A stretch of 22,922 bases of DNA from Psychrobacter sp. (GTDB lineage: Bacteria > Pseudomonadota > Gammaproteobacteria > Pseudomonadales > Moraxellaceae): positions 1 to 22,922 of the forward strand of contig JARIAA010000168.1 in assembly GCA_029264635.1 (NCBI GenBank). Reading direction: 5' to 3'. Both the position numbers and the translations under genes were made by a program. The notes beneath the pieces were generated by a model. The model was given only the letters and a program-made list of their open reading frames with translations, was not told the origin of the DNA and did no database searches. How positions within the stretch are numbered: position 1 is the first letter of the stretch; each line of letters starts with the position of its first letter. Of this stretch, positions 14,530-22,922 are shown one piece after another.

Positions 14530-17244
14530 GCTAATACTGCGTGTCAATGCCGCTTGTAACGTTGCAAGCTTGTGTGCAGACAGCCGCGCGTCGTTTTTAT
14601 CGCTAATATAAAACATATCTTCTGCACGCTCTCCTAAAGTCGTAATACGTGCAGCATGCACCTCAATACCTTGCTGCAAAAATACTTGGCCGACACGTGC
14701 CAGCAGTCCTGGTTGATCCAGCGTTTGCAGACTCATAATATGCTGAGCTGCGGCTTCATTGAATTCAAAATCAATGAGTGTTGGCACATCAAAGTGTCTG
14801 AGGTGACGCGGTATACGTTTTTGAGCAAGTTTGGGCGTGGCCGGATTTTTAAAGGCATCAATCAAGCGCCGCTTTAGCTCCTGCTGACTGTCTTCATCTC
14901 GTAGCAGTGTGCCGCTACGATCAAGTAGTACGTAAGAGTCCAAGGCAAAATCGCGGGTAGCAGTGATAATTCGGGCATCTAATACATCCAAATTCATCTG
15001 ATCAAATACGGCCACTGTCACTGCAAATAAGTTGGCTTGATCTTGGGTATAAATAAAGACTTGTACCGCATCAAGGGCAAGCTCTCGATGCTCTCGTAAT
15101 ACGACTAGCGGTGCACTATTAGCATCAGAAGCATGACCAAGCGGAGGATGTTTTAAGATGGCTTCGGTATGCCATAGGATGTCTTCGGGAATCTCGCGCA
15201 AAAAATACTCATATCCTAAATCATCCCATAATCTAAGCACCTCATCACGATTCATATGCTGATTAGGTGCAAGCTCTAGCATGGCTAGTGCCTGTTTACG
15301 GGTGGCGCTGATCATATCTTGCCGATTGGTGGGCGCATCAATGTCTGCCCGCAAGATACGCCGTGTTTGAGAATATAATTGTTTCATCAAAGTCGCCCGC
15401 CAACTGTTCCAAAGCTGGGGATTGGTGGCGTTCATATCCGCCACTGTCAACACATATAAGTGATTGAGGTGAGTGACATTACCCACTAGATCAGCAAACA
15501 AGGTCACTACCTCAGGATCTGAGATGTCTTTTTTCTGCGCTGTCATGGACATCAGTAGATGATAGCGGGTCAGCCAACCAACCAGATGCGCATCGGCTTT
15601 ACTCATGCCATGTGCCAAGCAAAACTCAATGGACTCCGTCTCTCCAAGCTGGCTATGATTGCCACCGCGACCTTTAGCGATATCATGGAACATCGCTGCT
15701 AGCACTAAGATCTCTTTACGCTCGATACGCTGAAAAATAGCGCTTACTAAAGGAAAATCCTCATAGAAGCGCTCATCAGTAAAACGATGTAGGATGCGAA
15801 TCAAAAACAGCGTATGCGCATCGACGGTATAACGATGAAACAAATCATACTGCATCAGGCCTGTGACTTGGGCAAAGGAGGGAATATACTTGCCCAATAC
15901 CCCATAGCGATTCATAGTTCGCAGACGATGAAACAGATAGTTTTGCTCTTTTAGGTTTTCTAAAAATAAGGCTTGATGCTCAGGGTTATAGCGGTAGGTT
16001 TGATCAATACCGCGCGCGGAAATTTTTAGAGCGCGTAAGGTACGGGTACGTACTTTTTTTATCCCGTATTGCCCCATGAGTAAAAACATCTCTAAAATCG
16101 CCTCAGGATGCTGAGAAAACACGCGATGATGAGAGATCGCAATTTGGTCACCGATACGATTAAAAAGCGCGTTTAATGGCCGCTTAGTAGGCTGCTCATC
16201 ATCGGGCAGATGAGGCTCAATAATGGTCTCATAATAGTGATTGATCAGCATCTCAGACAGTGTCGATATTTGCATGGCACAGCGGTAGTAGTCGCGCATA
16301 AAGCGCTCAACGGCTGCATTAGGCTCGTCATCGGGCTGCGCTTCATAACCCATACGCTGAGCAATATCACGCTGATAATCAAACAATAATCTATTCTCGT
16401 TACGACCGGTCAGCTCGTGCAAATAATGGCGTATTTGCCACAGATAACCCTCAGCAAAGCTCAGCTCATCAAACTCTTTTTCGGTCAAAAACTCTTGTTG
16501 TACCAAGTCATAAAGTTTACTGACCCGAAAGTAGCGTTTGGTCACCCAGCCGACGACATGGATATCACGTAAGCCACCGGGCGCCGTTTTAATATTAGGC
16601 TCAAGGTTGTACTCAGTGGCATTATGCTGGATATAACGCGCCTTAACCTCATCGATTTTTACTTGATAAAAATCTCGCTGCGACCATAGTTTATTAACGA
16701 CTTCATCAGGAATATGTTGTAGCGCCTCATTACCGATTAATAATCGCGCTTCTAGCAGTGTACTAGCCACTGTATGGTCTGTAGCGGCCTCCAAACAATC
16801 CTTGACACTACGCACTGATAGGGCAGGCTCTAGGCCAATATCCCATAGCATCGCTACCAAGTTATCAATTTTACTGCTGATATCCGACTTTATCTCATCA
16901 GGGGCTAATAACAAAATATCAATGTCTGAATATAACGACAGCTCTTTACGCCCATACCCACCTGTAGCGAACAGCGCCAAATTCGTTTTATCTAGCTCAA
17001 ACCAGTTAAATAAAGACATCAGTAAGCTATCAATGGCGCAGGCACGTGCCGCCACCAACTGGCGAATATCTGCCCCGCATTCAAGTGAGCGGCTGATATC
17101 GGCATTAATCTGGGTCAGCCATTCGGGTATACCAAGCAGAGATTTTTCTGTCTCGGGCGGTACTGATGAGACAGTACCTAAGGCTAAAAAGCGCGGCAGT
17201 GGCGTAAGATTAATAGAGGCAGCATCGAATGTGAGCATGAGCAT
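14524..17244 (-). CDS. glnD: [Protein-PII] uridylyltransferase/uridylyl-removing enzyme GlnD
   Basis: Primary nitrogen sensor: it uridylylates PII when glutamine is low and removes UMP when glutamine is high. The 906-residue protein has all domains in order. The nucleotidyltransferase has GGYGRKEL (95-102) and SDIDILLL with Asp107 and Asp109. The HD domain has DAHT (His477) and FHDIAKGRGGNH (His520, Asp521). Two C-terminal ACT domains lie at about 726-796 and 834-901 (QTLDQPGLLARVGQVF). E. coli GlnD has 890 residues. A TTG four codons upstream (17256) is possible, but ATG at 17244 is preferred; a further ATG follows two codons on. The gene lies 230 bases after map and is separated from it by a terminator, so it probably has its own promoter. 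It ends in Ser-Ile-stop inside a repeat. Confidence 0.96.
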   Translation of the reverse strand: MLMLTFDAASINLTPLPRFLALGTVSSVPPETEKSLLGIPEWLTQINADISRSLECGADIRQLVAARACAIDSLLMSLFNWFELDKTNLALFATGGYGRKELSLYSDIDILLLAPDEIKSDISSKIDNLVAMLWDIGLEPALSVRSVKDCLEAATDHTVASTLLEARLLIGNEALQHIPDEVVNKLWSQRDFYQVKIDEVKARYIQHNATEYNLEPNIKTAPGGLRDIHVVGWVTKRYFRVSKLYDLVQQEFLTEKEFDELSFAEGYLWQIRHYLHELTGRNENRLLFDYQRDIAQRMGYEAQPDDEPNAAVERFMRDYYRCAMQISTLSEMLINHYYETIIEPHLPDDEQPTKRPLNALFNRIGDQIAISHHRVFSQHPEAILEMFLLMGQYGIKKVRTRTLRALKISARGIDQTYRYNPEHQALFLENLKEQNYLFHRLRTMNRYGVLGKYIPSFAQVTGLMQYDLFHRYTVDAHTLFLIRILHRFTDERFYEDFPLVSAIFQRIERKEILVLAAMFHDIAKGRGGNHSQLGETESIEFCLAHGMSKADAHLVGWLTRYHLLMSMTAQKKDISDPEVVTLFADLVGNVTHLNHLYVLTVADMNATNPQLWNSWRATLMKQLYSQTRRILRADIDAPTNRQDMISATRKQALAMLELAPNQHMNRDEVLRLWDDLGYEYFLREIPEDILWHTEAILKHPPLGHASDANSAPLVVLREHRELALDAVQVFIYTQDQANLFAVTVAVFDQMNLDVLDARIITATRDFALDSYVLLDRSGTLLRDEDSQQELKRRLIDAFKNPATPKLAQKRIPRHLRHFDVPTLIDFEFNEAAAQHIMSLQTLDQPGLLARVGQVFLQQGIEVHAARITTLGERAEDMFYISDKNDARLSAHKLATLQAALTRSISI

Positions 17245-17403
17245 TATCCAATTCAAAGTTTGGCAGAGAGTTTGACGATAAAGATTGTGAAACGTAACAG
17301 GTCATTAAAAGTATAAAGGTAAAAAACCTGCAAGCCTAATACTCAGCGTGTATGCAGCGACTAATAGTGTTAAACAAATATGATTAATAGTGTAGCGCTG
17401 ACG

Positions 17404-17442
17404 ATAATCACCAAAAATAATCACCAAAAATAATCGCCCAAA
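17404..17442. repeat. 13-bp tandem repeat, three units
   Basis: Units ATAATCACCAAAA at 17404-17416 and 17417-17429 are identical; the third (17430-17442) reads ATAATCGCCCAAA plus A. The array abuts the U-run of the map terminator in the map-glnD gap, upstream of glnD. Confidence 0.8.
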
Positions 17443-17467
17443 AAAAAGACCGCCTAAGCGATCTTTT
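17440..17467 (-). terminator. Rho-independent terminator after map
   Basis: On the minus strand AAAAGATCGC pairs with GCGGTCTTTT (one G-U pair in RNA) around a TTAG loop. Eight U residues follow (17440-17447). It lies seven bases past the map stop. Confidence 0.88.
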
Positions 17468-17473
17468 ATACGG

Positions 17474-18268
17474 TTACTGAGTCAAGAAACTCAAGTCTTC
17501 TTCGGGGCGTGTGGTGAACACTTCACAGCCATTGTCCGTCACGACCATCGTATGTTCCCACTGAGCTGAGAGCTTACGATCTTTAGTAATCGCCGTCCAC
17601 TCATCAGGTAGGATTTTGGTCTGCCACGTGCCTTGATTAATCATCGGCTCAATCGTAAAGGTCATACCCGTTTTTAGCTCAAAGCCTGTGCCTTTTTTGC
17701 CATAATGCATGACTTGGGGCTCATGGTGGAACTCATTACTGATACCGTGACCACAAAATTCACGTACGATACTAAAGCGCTCAGGCTCGACCACTTCTTG
17801 GATAGCCGCGCCGACGTCACCTAAGCGCGCGCCATCTTTCACAACGCTCATGCCTGCATAAAGCGCATCTTGCGCCACTTTGCAGATACGCTGCGCCATA
17901 ATCGAGCCATTACCGACAATCCACATTTTTGAGGTATCGCCGTAATAGCCATCTTTAATGACGGTCACATCGATATTAATAATATCGCCATCTTTGAGCA
18001 GTTTGTTCTCAGTTGGAATACCATGGCACACCACATGATTGACCGAGGTACAGATTGATTTTGGGAAACCATTGTAGTTGAGGGGCGCTGGAATGGCCCC
18101 TTGCTCATTGACGATATAATCATGAGCAATTTGGTTCAGCGCTTCGGTACTGATACCGACTCTAACGTGCTCATCGAGCATTACCAAGACGTCGCTGGCA
18201 AGTTTACCTGCAACGCGCATTTTTTCTATGGCTTCAGGGGATTGGATAAGGGATTTTTTAGTCATCAT
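17474..18268 (-). CDS. map: Type I methionine aminopeptidase
   Basis: Removes the initiator methionine from nascent cytosolic proteins with a dinuclear metal centre. The 264-residue protein has all five ligands: Asp100 (INIDVTV), Asp111 (GYYGDTS), His174 (CGHGIS), Glu207 (TIEPMI) and Glu238 (QWEHT), each three residues on from its E. coli counterpart. His82 in VVCHGIP also fits. There is no zinc-finger extension, as expected for the short bacterial form. Two consecutive ATG codons (18266-18268 and 18263-18265) could start it and no clear ribosome site decides. In Pseudomonas map follows rpsB and tsf in divergent order; here a lipase gene lies upstream on the other strand. Confidence 0.96.
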   Translation of the reverse strand: MMTKKSLIQSPEAIEKMRVAGKLASDVLVMLDEHVRVGISTEALNQIAHDYIVNEQGAIPAPLNYNGFPKSICTSVNHVVCHGIPTENKLLKDGDIINIDVTVIKDGYYGDTSKMWIVGNGSIMAQRICKVAQDALYAGMSVVKDGARLGDVGAAIQEVVEPERFSIVREFCGHGISNEFHHEPQVMHYGKKGTGFELKTGMTFTIEPMINQGTWQTKILPDEWTAITKDRKLSAQWEHTMVVTDNGCEVFTTRPEEDLSFLTQ

Positions 18269-18419
18269 TGTTATACTTATATTAGTCGTAGAATTAGTAA
18301 GGGGAAAATAGATTATGTAAATTATATCATATACATCATGGCGATGGTTTTATGCGAATCAAGGTCGGTTTTGATTTTATAAAAGTATTATTTCATTACT
18401 AACAGTCAAGTAACTTTTT

Positions 18420-18446
18420 TTGCCTATTTGGACACACGAATATACT
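18420..18446 (+). promoter_or_regulatory. Weak candidate promoter for the lipase gene
   Basis: TATACT at 18441-18446 is a good -10. TTGCCT at 18420-18425 is a fair -35, but the spacer is only 15 bases. It would give a leader of about 160 bases before the lipase ATG. The surrounding 345-base gap between map and the lipase start is AT-rich and shows nothing else I can name. Confidence 0.25.
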
Positions 18447-18613
18447 AAGCGTGCAAAGAAATTAATTGAATAAGACAAAATATAAAAGTAATGTGAGTTT
18501 AATTGCTAAATGGATTAGCAATGGTTTTTGGCAGCTCTGCGATGGTTTGCATAAAATATGGGCCTATACAAAAACTACCGAACCCTAATGCTAATGGTAA
18601 CAAGGATGTTGTT

Positions 18614-19705
18614 ATGAAGCTCAATAATTTTTGCCTTGCAGCGGTGGTAACGCCACACAAATACTTACCGATATTAAGTGCGATTGGCACTGGTATGCTT
18701 TTAATGACTCTTCAAACGACTTCGGCTCAGGCCGCTGGACAGTATTATAACTGTGCCAATGCTACTGGGTGCGAAAAGATCGATAGCAAATATTTTACCT
18801 CAAGCCATACTGATACCAAATATCCAGTCGTTATGGCTCATGGTCTTGGCGGTTGGAACCAGCTGTTTGGTGCTATTGATTATTTTTATGGCATTCCTGA
18901 TACTTTAATGCGCGGTGGTAGTGAGGTTTATGCTACTAAAACCTCCTCAGTAAACAACAGTGAAGTTCGCGGCGAGCAGTTACTCCAGCAGGTTAAAACT
19001 ATAGCAGCTATCTCAGGTAGTCCAAAAGTCAATTTATTCGGTCATAGTCAAGGTGGGCTTGATATTCGCTACGTGGCAGCCGTTGCGCCAAAATACGTCG
19101 CCTCAGTAACCGCCGTTTCAAGCCCAGGGCAAGGGTCAAAAATGGCCGATTGGGTTATCGATCAAGTCGTTGAAGGCAGCGCCAAATCAGGTTATCCAGA
19201 AGGCGAGTTTAACGCCAGCTCAAAAGCGGTCATCGGTTTTTTTGATTTCGTCGGTGGTTTTATGGATGTTGGCTCAGGCATTCCTTTTTCTAAAGTACAG
19301 GAGCAAGACGGCTGGAAGTCAGTAAAAGGTCTATCTACTGATTATAGCGCTCAGTTTAATGCTAAATTCCCAGCAGCTATGCCGACCAGCTATTGTGGTC
19401 AGTCAGCTGATACTGAGGTAAACGGCATTAAGTACTATTCATTTAGCGGTGTGGGTCAAACTACTAATATCCTAGATCCTATTGATGCTGTACTGAGCTT
19501 AACAGCCTTGCCCTTTAAAAATGATTTGAATGATGGTTTGGTTTCAGCCTGTTCAAGCCGTCTAGGTTACGTGATTCGCGATAATTATAAGATGAACCAT
19601 CTGGATTCAGTAAATCAATTATTAGGTCAAATTGCTTGGGGTCAACCCAATCCTAAGACCGTTTACCGTGATCAGGTTAACCGTTTGAAGAATGCAGGGA
19701 TGTAG
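18614..19705 (+). CDS. lipA: Secreted triacylglycerol lipase, family I.1 (LipA-like)
   Basis: Extracellular ester hydrolase acting on triacylglycerols, of the foldase-dependent Pseudomonas type. The 363-residue precursor has a 40-residue signal peptide ending TTSAQA-AGQYY, for Sec export and presumably type II secretion. The triad is Ser145 in GHSQG, Asp307 in LNDGL and His329 in MNHLD. AHGLGG at 75-80 forms the oxyanion region. Cys261 and Cys313 are spaced as in the disulfide of Pseudomonas lipase (52 residues). ATG at 18614 has AAGGA eight bases upstream, so it is chosen over in-frame extensions reaching back to 18503. The foldase gene follows 144 bases on, with two hairpins between. Confidence 0.94.
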   Translation: MKLNNFCLAAVVTPHKYLPILSAIGTGMLLMTLQTTSAQAAGQYYNCANATGCEKIDSKYFTSSHTDTKYPVVMAHGLGGWNQLFGAIDYFYGIPDTLMRGGSEVYATKTSSVNNSEVRGEQLLQQVKTIAAISGSPKVNLFGHSQGGLDIRYVAAVAPKYVASVTAVSSPGQGSKMADWVIDQVVEGSAKSGYPEGEFNASSKAVIGFFDFVGGFMDVGSGIPFSKVQEQDGWKSVKGLSTDYSAQFNAKFPAAMPTSYCGQSADTEVNGIKYYSFSGVGQTTNILDPIDAVLSLTALPFKNDLNDGLVSACSSRLGYVIRDNYKMNHLDSVNQLLGQIAWGQPNPKTVYRDQVNRLKNAGM

Positions 19706-19726
19706 TCACTGAAATCTAGTGACTAC
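19702..19726 (+). terminator. Hairpin over the lipase stop codon
   Basis: GTAGTCACT (19702-19710) pairs with AGTGACTAC (19718-19726) around a 7-base loop. The left arm contains the lipase stop codon. With no T-run it is not a classic terminator; it could stabilise the lipase mRNA 3' end or attenuate the foldase gene. Confidence 0.45.
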
Positions 19727-19787
19727 CTGTATCGATCACCAAATGATAGACACAGGGTAGATCTGATAGATAGTTGCTATTACCAGT

Positions 19788-19808
19788 AGGGTCAACGGTG
19801 TTGGCCCT
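19788..19808 (+). promoter_or_regulatory. Second hairpin between lipase and foldase genes
   Basis: AGGGTCAAC (19788-19796) pairs with GTTGGCCCT (19800-19808), including one G-U pair, around a GGT loop. It lies 41 bases before the foldase ATG and has no following T-run. Role unknown; attenuation or RNA processing is possible. Confidence 0.45.
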
Positions 19809-19849
19809 GTGCCATTTATACCTCATTGATTAAATAAGATGTTTACCTT

Positions 19850-20935
19850 ATGTCAAACCATCGCCGCCGATTTTTTATCCCTATGGTTATTATCATCGTA
19901 GTTATCGCAACGATTGCCGTCATTATGTGGTTTAAACCCAATAAAGCTATCACTGAGACTATCCAAACAAGGCCTTTAAATAGTAAGAACGACTCAACAC
20001 AGAAGCTGTCCCATATCGCTAATGGAATAAAGCCTGCTGCGCCAAGCCATACTCGCTTCACGACTGGATTAGAAAACCTGCCGCGCTCCTTACAAGGGAC
20101 CGATGTGGATGGTGAAATTATTATCGATGAGAACCAAAAGCTTGTTGTAACCGAGGGGCTGCGACGCTTATTTGACTACTTTTTATCAGCGCTCGGTGAG
20201 GAGAATGAAGCGACTATATACGCACGCGTTAAGAGCTATATTCGTAGTCATACCCCAGAGCCTGCAGCCAGTCAGGCGATAACCATATTTAATGAATATA
20301 TTGCCTATCTTAAGGCAATCCCTGACATACAAAAACGTTATGGCAATCTGCAATTGCAAGCGACACAAAACGGTGAGTTGGATCTAAATATGGCCGCTCA
20401 GCAAAAGCAAGACGTTGCTAAGCTACGCCAGCAGCATTTTGCTCAAGAGACCATTGCCGCGTTCTTTGGTGCAGAAGATGATTATGATGACTATAGTATT
20501 GCCATGATAACTATGCATAAAGATCCATTGTTGTCCGCTGAACAAAAAGCAGCGGCGCAGCAAGATTATATTAGCCGCATGCCAAACAATGCGACAAAAG
20601 CTAATATTCAACAACAAGCCAATTTAAGCGAGCTTATAACTCGTACTGAACAGCTAAAAGCTAAAGGCGCGACGCCTGATGAGCTGTATAATATACGCCG
20701 TGAATTGGTAGGCGCAGCAGCAGCAGGCAGGCTTGCGCAAGTAGATAAAGAAGATGCTAATTTTGATCAGCGCTTCAACCAATACCAAGCACAAAAACAG
20801 CAACTTCTGAGCCAAAGTGCTGGCAATACACAGATCCAAAGCCAGATAAACCAGCTTGAGCAGCAGCTATTTAGTGACACTGAGCGCAAACGTTTGGCCG
20901 GCTATGCGGCAATACAACAGCAAACGTCGCCATAA
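19850..20935 (+). CDS. lifO: Lipase-specific foldase (lipase chaperone)
   Basis: Steric chaperone anchored in the inner membrane that folds the cognate lipase in the periplasm before secretion. The 361-residue protein starts with a basic tip and one membrane anchor (about 9-28), then a variable linker to residue 65. The foldase domain carries the diagnostic RxxFDY(F/C)L(S/T)A motif as RRLFDYFLSA (105-114). A long, Gln-rich, helical remainder matches the clamp-like helical scaffold of known foldases. It is the second gene after the lipase, the usual order. No clear ribosome site precedes the ATG, consistent with lower expression than the lipase. Confidence 0.94.
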   Translation: MSNHRRRFFIPMVIIIVVIATIAVIMWFKPNKAITETIQTRPLNSKNDSTQKLSHIANGIKPAAPSHTRFTTGLENLPRSLQGTDVDGEIIIDENQKLVVTEGLRRLFDYFLSALGEENEATIYARVKSYIRSHTPEPAASQAITIFNEYIAYLKAIPDIQKRYGNLQLQATQNGELDLNMAAQQKQDVAKLRQQHFAQETIAAFFGAEDDYDDYSIAMITMHKDPLLSAEQKAAAQQDYISRMPNNATKANIQQQANLSELITRTEQLKAKGATPDELYNIRRELVGAAAAGRLAQVDKEDANFDQRFNQYQAQKQQLLSQSAGNTQIQSQINQLEQQLFSDTERKRLAGYAAIQQQTSP

Positions 20936-21247
20936 ATATTCTTGAGTAACTACTGATTATACAAGAAAGAATGCTGATTAAAAAATAAACAAGCGAGCGT
21001 TAATAATGCAAAATACGCTCGATAACTGTGTTCAGTAAGATGCAGAATGAATAGAGCCTCTATAAAGTTGAACCAATTGTGCTCTAAGCATGTACGTAAT
21101 CTGTCATGACAATTATCCGTTATTCATGCATAATAGGATGATTGTTTAGGACATTAAATAAAACCATACACTAAACCTTATAAAAACTGAGATCTTAAGT
21201 GAAAATTTTTGCTTGAGATCCTAAATTTATCTGTTATAGGAACTTCT
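20936..21247. other. 312-base gap between foldase and META lipoprotein genes
   Basis: AT-rich, with no credible gene. CGAGCGT (20994-21000) and ACGCTCG (21015-21021) can form a 7-bp hairpin with a 14-base loop but lack a T-run. TATAAA at 21179-21184 could be a -10 for the downstream lipoprotein, without a matching -35. Confidence 0.5.
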
Positions 21248-21739
21248 ATGAAAAATACGACTAAAGTGATGATGGCTGCAACCTTGGCAGTAGGTACTTT
21301 GGCGGCAGGTTGTCAAACTACGACGCCTAGTGTGACTGCGCCAGTCACTCAGCCAATTACGTCTGAGGCGTTACAAGCTCATAACTGGCAGCTTGTCGAT
21401 GCCAAGCGTACAAATGGCGAAAAAGTAACTCAGCTATTTATCGATTCTGCCAAACCGTTGACACTAAACTTTATGAATGTTGACGGCAACAATCGTGTCG
21501 CCTTTATGAATACCTGTAACAATTTAGCTGCCGAATACAGTGTAGTGAATGGGGACGTAAAGCTAAATAACGTGTTAGCGACGATGATGGCATGCCCAGA
21601 GCCACAAGCAAGCTTTGATACGGCAACGATGGCAACAGTACAAGGCAAATACAGCATCAATAATAATGCAAACAATGTCCCCATCTTAAGTATCCGTAAC
21701 GACAACAAAGTGGCTCATTTTAAGGCTGTCTCTAAATAA
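21248..21739 (+). CDS. META-domain lipoprotein (HslJ-like)
   Basis: A 163-residue predicted lipoprotein. The signal peptide ends in the lipobox LAAGC, so Cys22 would be lipidated. A Thr/Pro-rich tether to about residue 40 precedes a META domain as in E. coli HslJ, a heat-inducible protein linked to novobiocin tolerance. Recognisable are NWQLVDAKRTNG, MNTCNNLAAEYSV and LATMMACPEPQASF. AGGA before ATG 21248 decides the start; an in-frame extension to 21209 would spoil the signal peptide. Function of the domain is not established. A strong terminator follows 92 bases later, so it is probably monocistronic. Confidence 0.88.
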   Translation: MKNTTKVMMAATLAVGTLAAGCQTTTPSVTAPVTQPITSEALQAHNWQLVDAKRTNGEKVTQLFIDSAKPLTLNFMNVDGNNRVAFMNTCNNLAAEYSVVNGDVKLNNVLATMMACPEPQASFDTATMATVQGKYSINNNANNVPILSIRNDNKVAHFKAVSK

Positions 21740-21831
21740 GTAATCATCAGGTATCTAAACAGTAGTTTAATTTTTTATCTTAGATTATGTTGTTTATTAT
21801 AAAAAGAATGCCAAGTAATCTATGATCGTGG

Positions 21832-21869
21832 AACGCTTCACTATGTATGACGTGGTGAGGCGTTTTTTT
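21832..21869 (+). terminator. Rho-independent terminator after the META lipoprotein gene
   Basis: AACGCTTCAC (21832-21841) pairs with GTGAGGCGTT (21855-21864), with one G-U pair and a 13-base loop. A run of seven T residues at 21863-21869 overlaps the arm. Confidence 0.85.
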
Positions 21870-22024
21870 GTGCAAAATAAACTATCCATAACGCCTTCAT
21901 AACCTAATAATAAATATTTTTATTTAAAAATACGTTATATACTCAGCGCTTTTATAGGGTTTGTTAGTCGAACTTTACCCTGTTAACCACCGATCCTAAC
22001 CAAACATTAACTGAGTACGTCTTT

Positions 22025-22922
22025 ATGCCTATCCTTGTTATCCCTCAGTACTTATGTAATAAGCACGCCGCTCTCATTATCTTAGGTGCCACTTTGAGCA
22101 TTCTCCTAACGGCTTGCAGTACATTGCCGACAAATACAGGCGTTCAAACTGCTACTAGCAGTACGGTTGTTAGCAATCCACTTACCGCTTCGATGCCTAA
22201 GATAGATCGTCAAGGTCATATCGCCTATGTAGAAGAGCAGGGCGCAGGATCTGCAAAAGTCTCAAGCCTGTATAGTATTCGTCCTGATGGTAGCGAGCGC
22301 ACCCTTATTGATCAGCTAAGTGGTTATATTTATGCACCAGCATGGTCAGCTGATGGGCAGCTATTGGCTTATAGCAAACAAGAGATACGTCAAAACCCAA
22401 AGATTTATATTTATGATATGAGTCGTCGGATGCGTCATTTAGTCGTAGATGTTGAAGGCAGTAATTTGTCACCCTCATTCTCACCAGATGGGCAAAAGCT
22501 ACTTTATAGCTCAACGGTCGGCGGTAACGCAGATATTTACGAGATACGCTTAGATAATGGCAATACCAAGCAGTTGACGACTCTGCCTAGTACTGAGGTG
22601 CAACCAAGCTATGCAAGTGATGGGCAAAGCTTTGTCTATACCAGTGATAAAAAAAGCGCTGGCCGTCCACGAATATATCGTTATGACTTTGCGACTCAAA
22701 GCTCCACTCAGATAACCACCAAAGATTATGCGGCCAGCCCTCAGATCAGCCTTGATGGTCAGCGCCTAGCCTATCTGAGTGGTCGGGAGGCTGCCCTTAT
22801 GACTCTAGCCACTGGGCAGATTGTCAAACTTGCAGAGACGGGCCTTGATGAGCCTGCGCGCCTATCGCCCTCTGGACAATACGCGCTCTATCCGACACGC
22901 CACTCACGAGTAGATGGTCAAA
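22025..22922 (+). CDS. TolB-like PD40 beta-propeller lipoprotein, 3'-truncated by window edge
   Basis: An open frame from ATG 22025 to the window end, 299 residues so far. The signal peptide ends in lipobox LLTAC, so Cys31 would be lipidated. About 70 residues later, five PD40 (TolB-type) propeller repeats follow at roughly 45-residue spacing: APAWSADGQLLAYS (104-117), SPSFSPDGQKLLYSS, QPSYASDGQSFVYTSD, SPQISLDGQRLAYLS and RLSPSGQYALY. Canonical TolB has an N-terminal domain of about 130 residues that contacts Pal and TolA and is not a lipoprotein. Here that domain is absent and there is no tolA or pal nearby. It is therefore best called a TolB-like lipoprotein, not TolB. The ribosome site is weak. 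Confidence 0.85.
   Translation, partial: MPILVIPQYLCNKHAALIILGATLSILLTACSTLPTNTGVQTATSSTVVSNPLTASMPKIDRQGHIAYVEEQGAGSAKVSSLYSIRPDGSERTLIDQLSGYIYAPAWSADGQLLAYSKQEIRQNPKIYIYDMSRRMRHLVVDVEGSNLSPSFSPDGQKLLYSSTVGGNADIYEIRLDNGNTKQLTTLPSTEVQPSYASDGQSFVYTSDKKSAGRPRIYRYDFATQSSTQITTKDYAASPQISLDGQRLAYLSGREAALMTLATGQIVKLAETGLDEPARLSPSGQYALYPTRHSRVDGQ

Noticed and set aside
16802..17275. 157-codon plus-strand open frame opposite glnD
   Set aside because: Antisense to the conserved nucleotidyltransferase domain of GlnD, with no start signal of note.
18503..18613. TTG-initiated longer lipase precursor
   Set aside because: The ATG at 18614 has AAGGA at good spacing and gives a normal signal peptide; the extension would bury it. 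Kept only as a low-interest observation.
22305..22514. 69-codon minus-strand open frame near the window end
   Set aside because: It is a shadow of the TolB-like lipoprotein gene, whose frame has a lipobox and PD40 repeats.

Overview
The window looks like ordinary chromosomal DNA of a gammaproteobacterium of the family Moraxellaceae, most likely Psychrobacter. This rests on moderate G+C, the style of the proteins, the map-glnD-dapC order also known in Pseudomonas, a family I.1 lipase with its foldase, and a membrane protein resembling the Acinetobacter/Psychrobacter ABZJ_00895 family. The genus is inferred by eye, not by search. I see no rRNA or tRNA gene, CRISPR array, insertion sequence with a transposase, or prophage.

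Layout. Positions 2-4114 (+): the 3' part of ftsK (chromosome-segregation motor) and an amidase-signature hydrolase. Positions 4162-9766 (-): a YgiD-type extradiol dioxygenase, rlmH (23S rRNA methyltransferase), a DUF421 membrane protein, a small four-helix membrane protein, an unusually long dacB (PBP4-type peptidase) and a DEDDh exonuclease. Positions 9929-18268 (-): a cNMP/CBS/DUF294 nucleotidyltransferase-like protein, dapC (lysine and peptidoglycan precursor synthesis), glnD (nitrogen-sensing uridylyltransferase) and map (methionine aminopeptidase). An unknown membrane-protein gene on the opposite strand (13603-14289) interrupts this set. Positions 18614-20935 (+): a secreted triacylglycerol lipase and its membrane-anchored foldase. 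Positions 21248-22922 (+): a META-domain lipoprotein and a TolB-like beta-propeller lipoprotein that runs off the window.

How genes work together. Lipase and foldase form a working pair: the foldase folds the lipase in the periplasm before export. DacB and DapC both touch peptidoglycan, but there is no sign of joint control. GlnD and the DUF294 protein share the same class of nucleotidyltransferase motif and lie about 2.6 kb apart. The exonuclease and DUF294 genes are neighbours in Pseudomonas as well.

The most interesting non-coding structure is a pair of related elements of about 140-146 bp (9789-9934 and 14391-14529). They have imperfect nested inverted repeats and a shared core, and lie in opposite orientation. 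In both cases one end of the element supplies the final Ile codon and TAG stop of the neighbouring gene (DUF294 gene and glnD). I found no convincing new multi-gene defence or metabolic system; most of the window is housekeeping.
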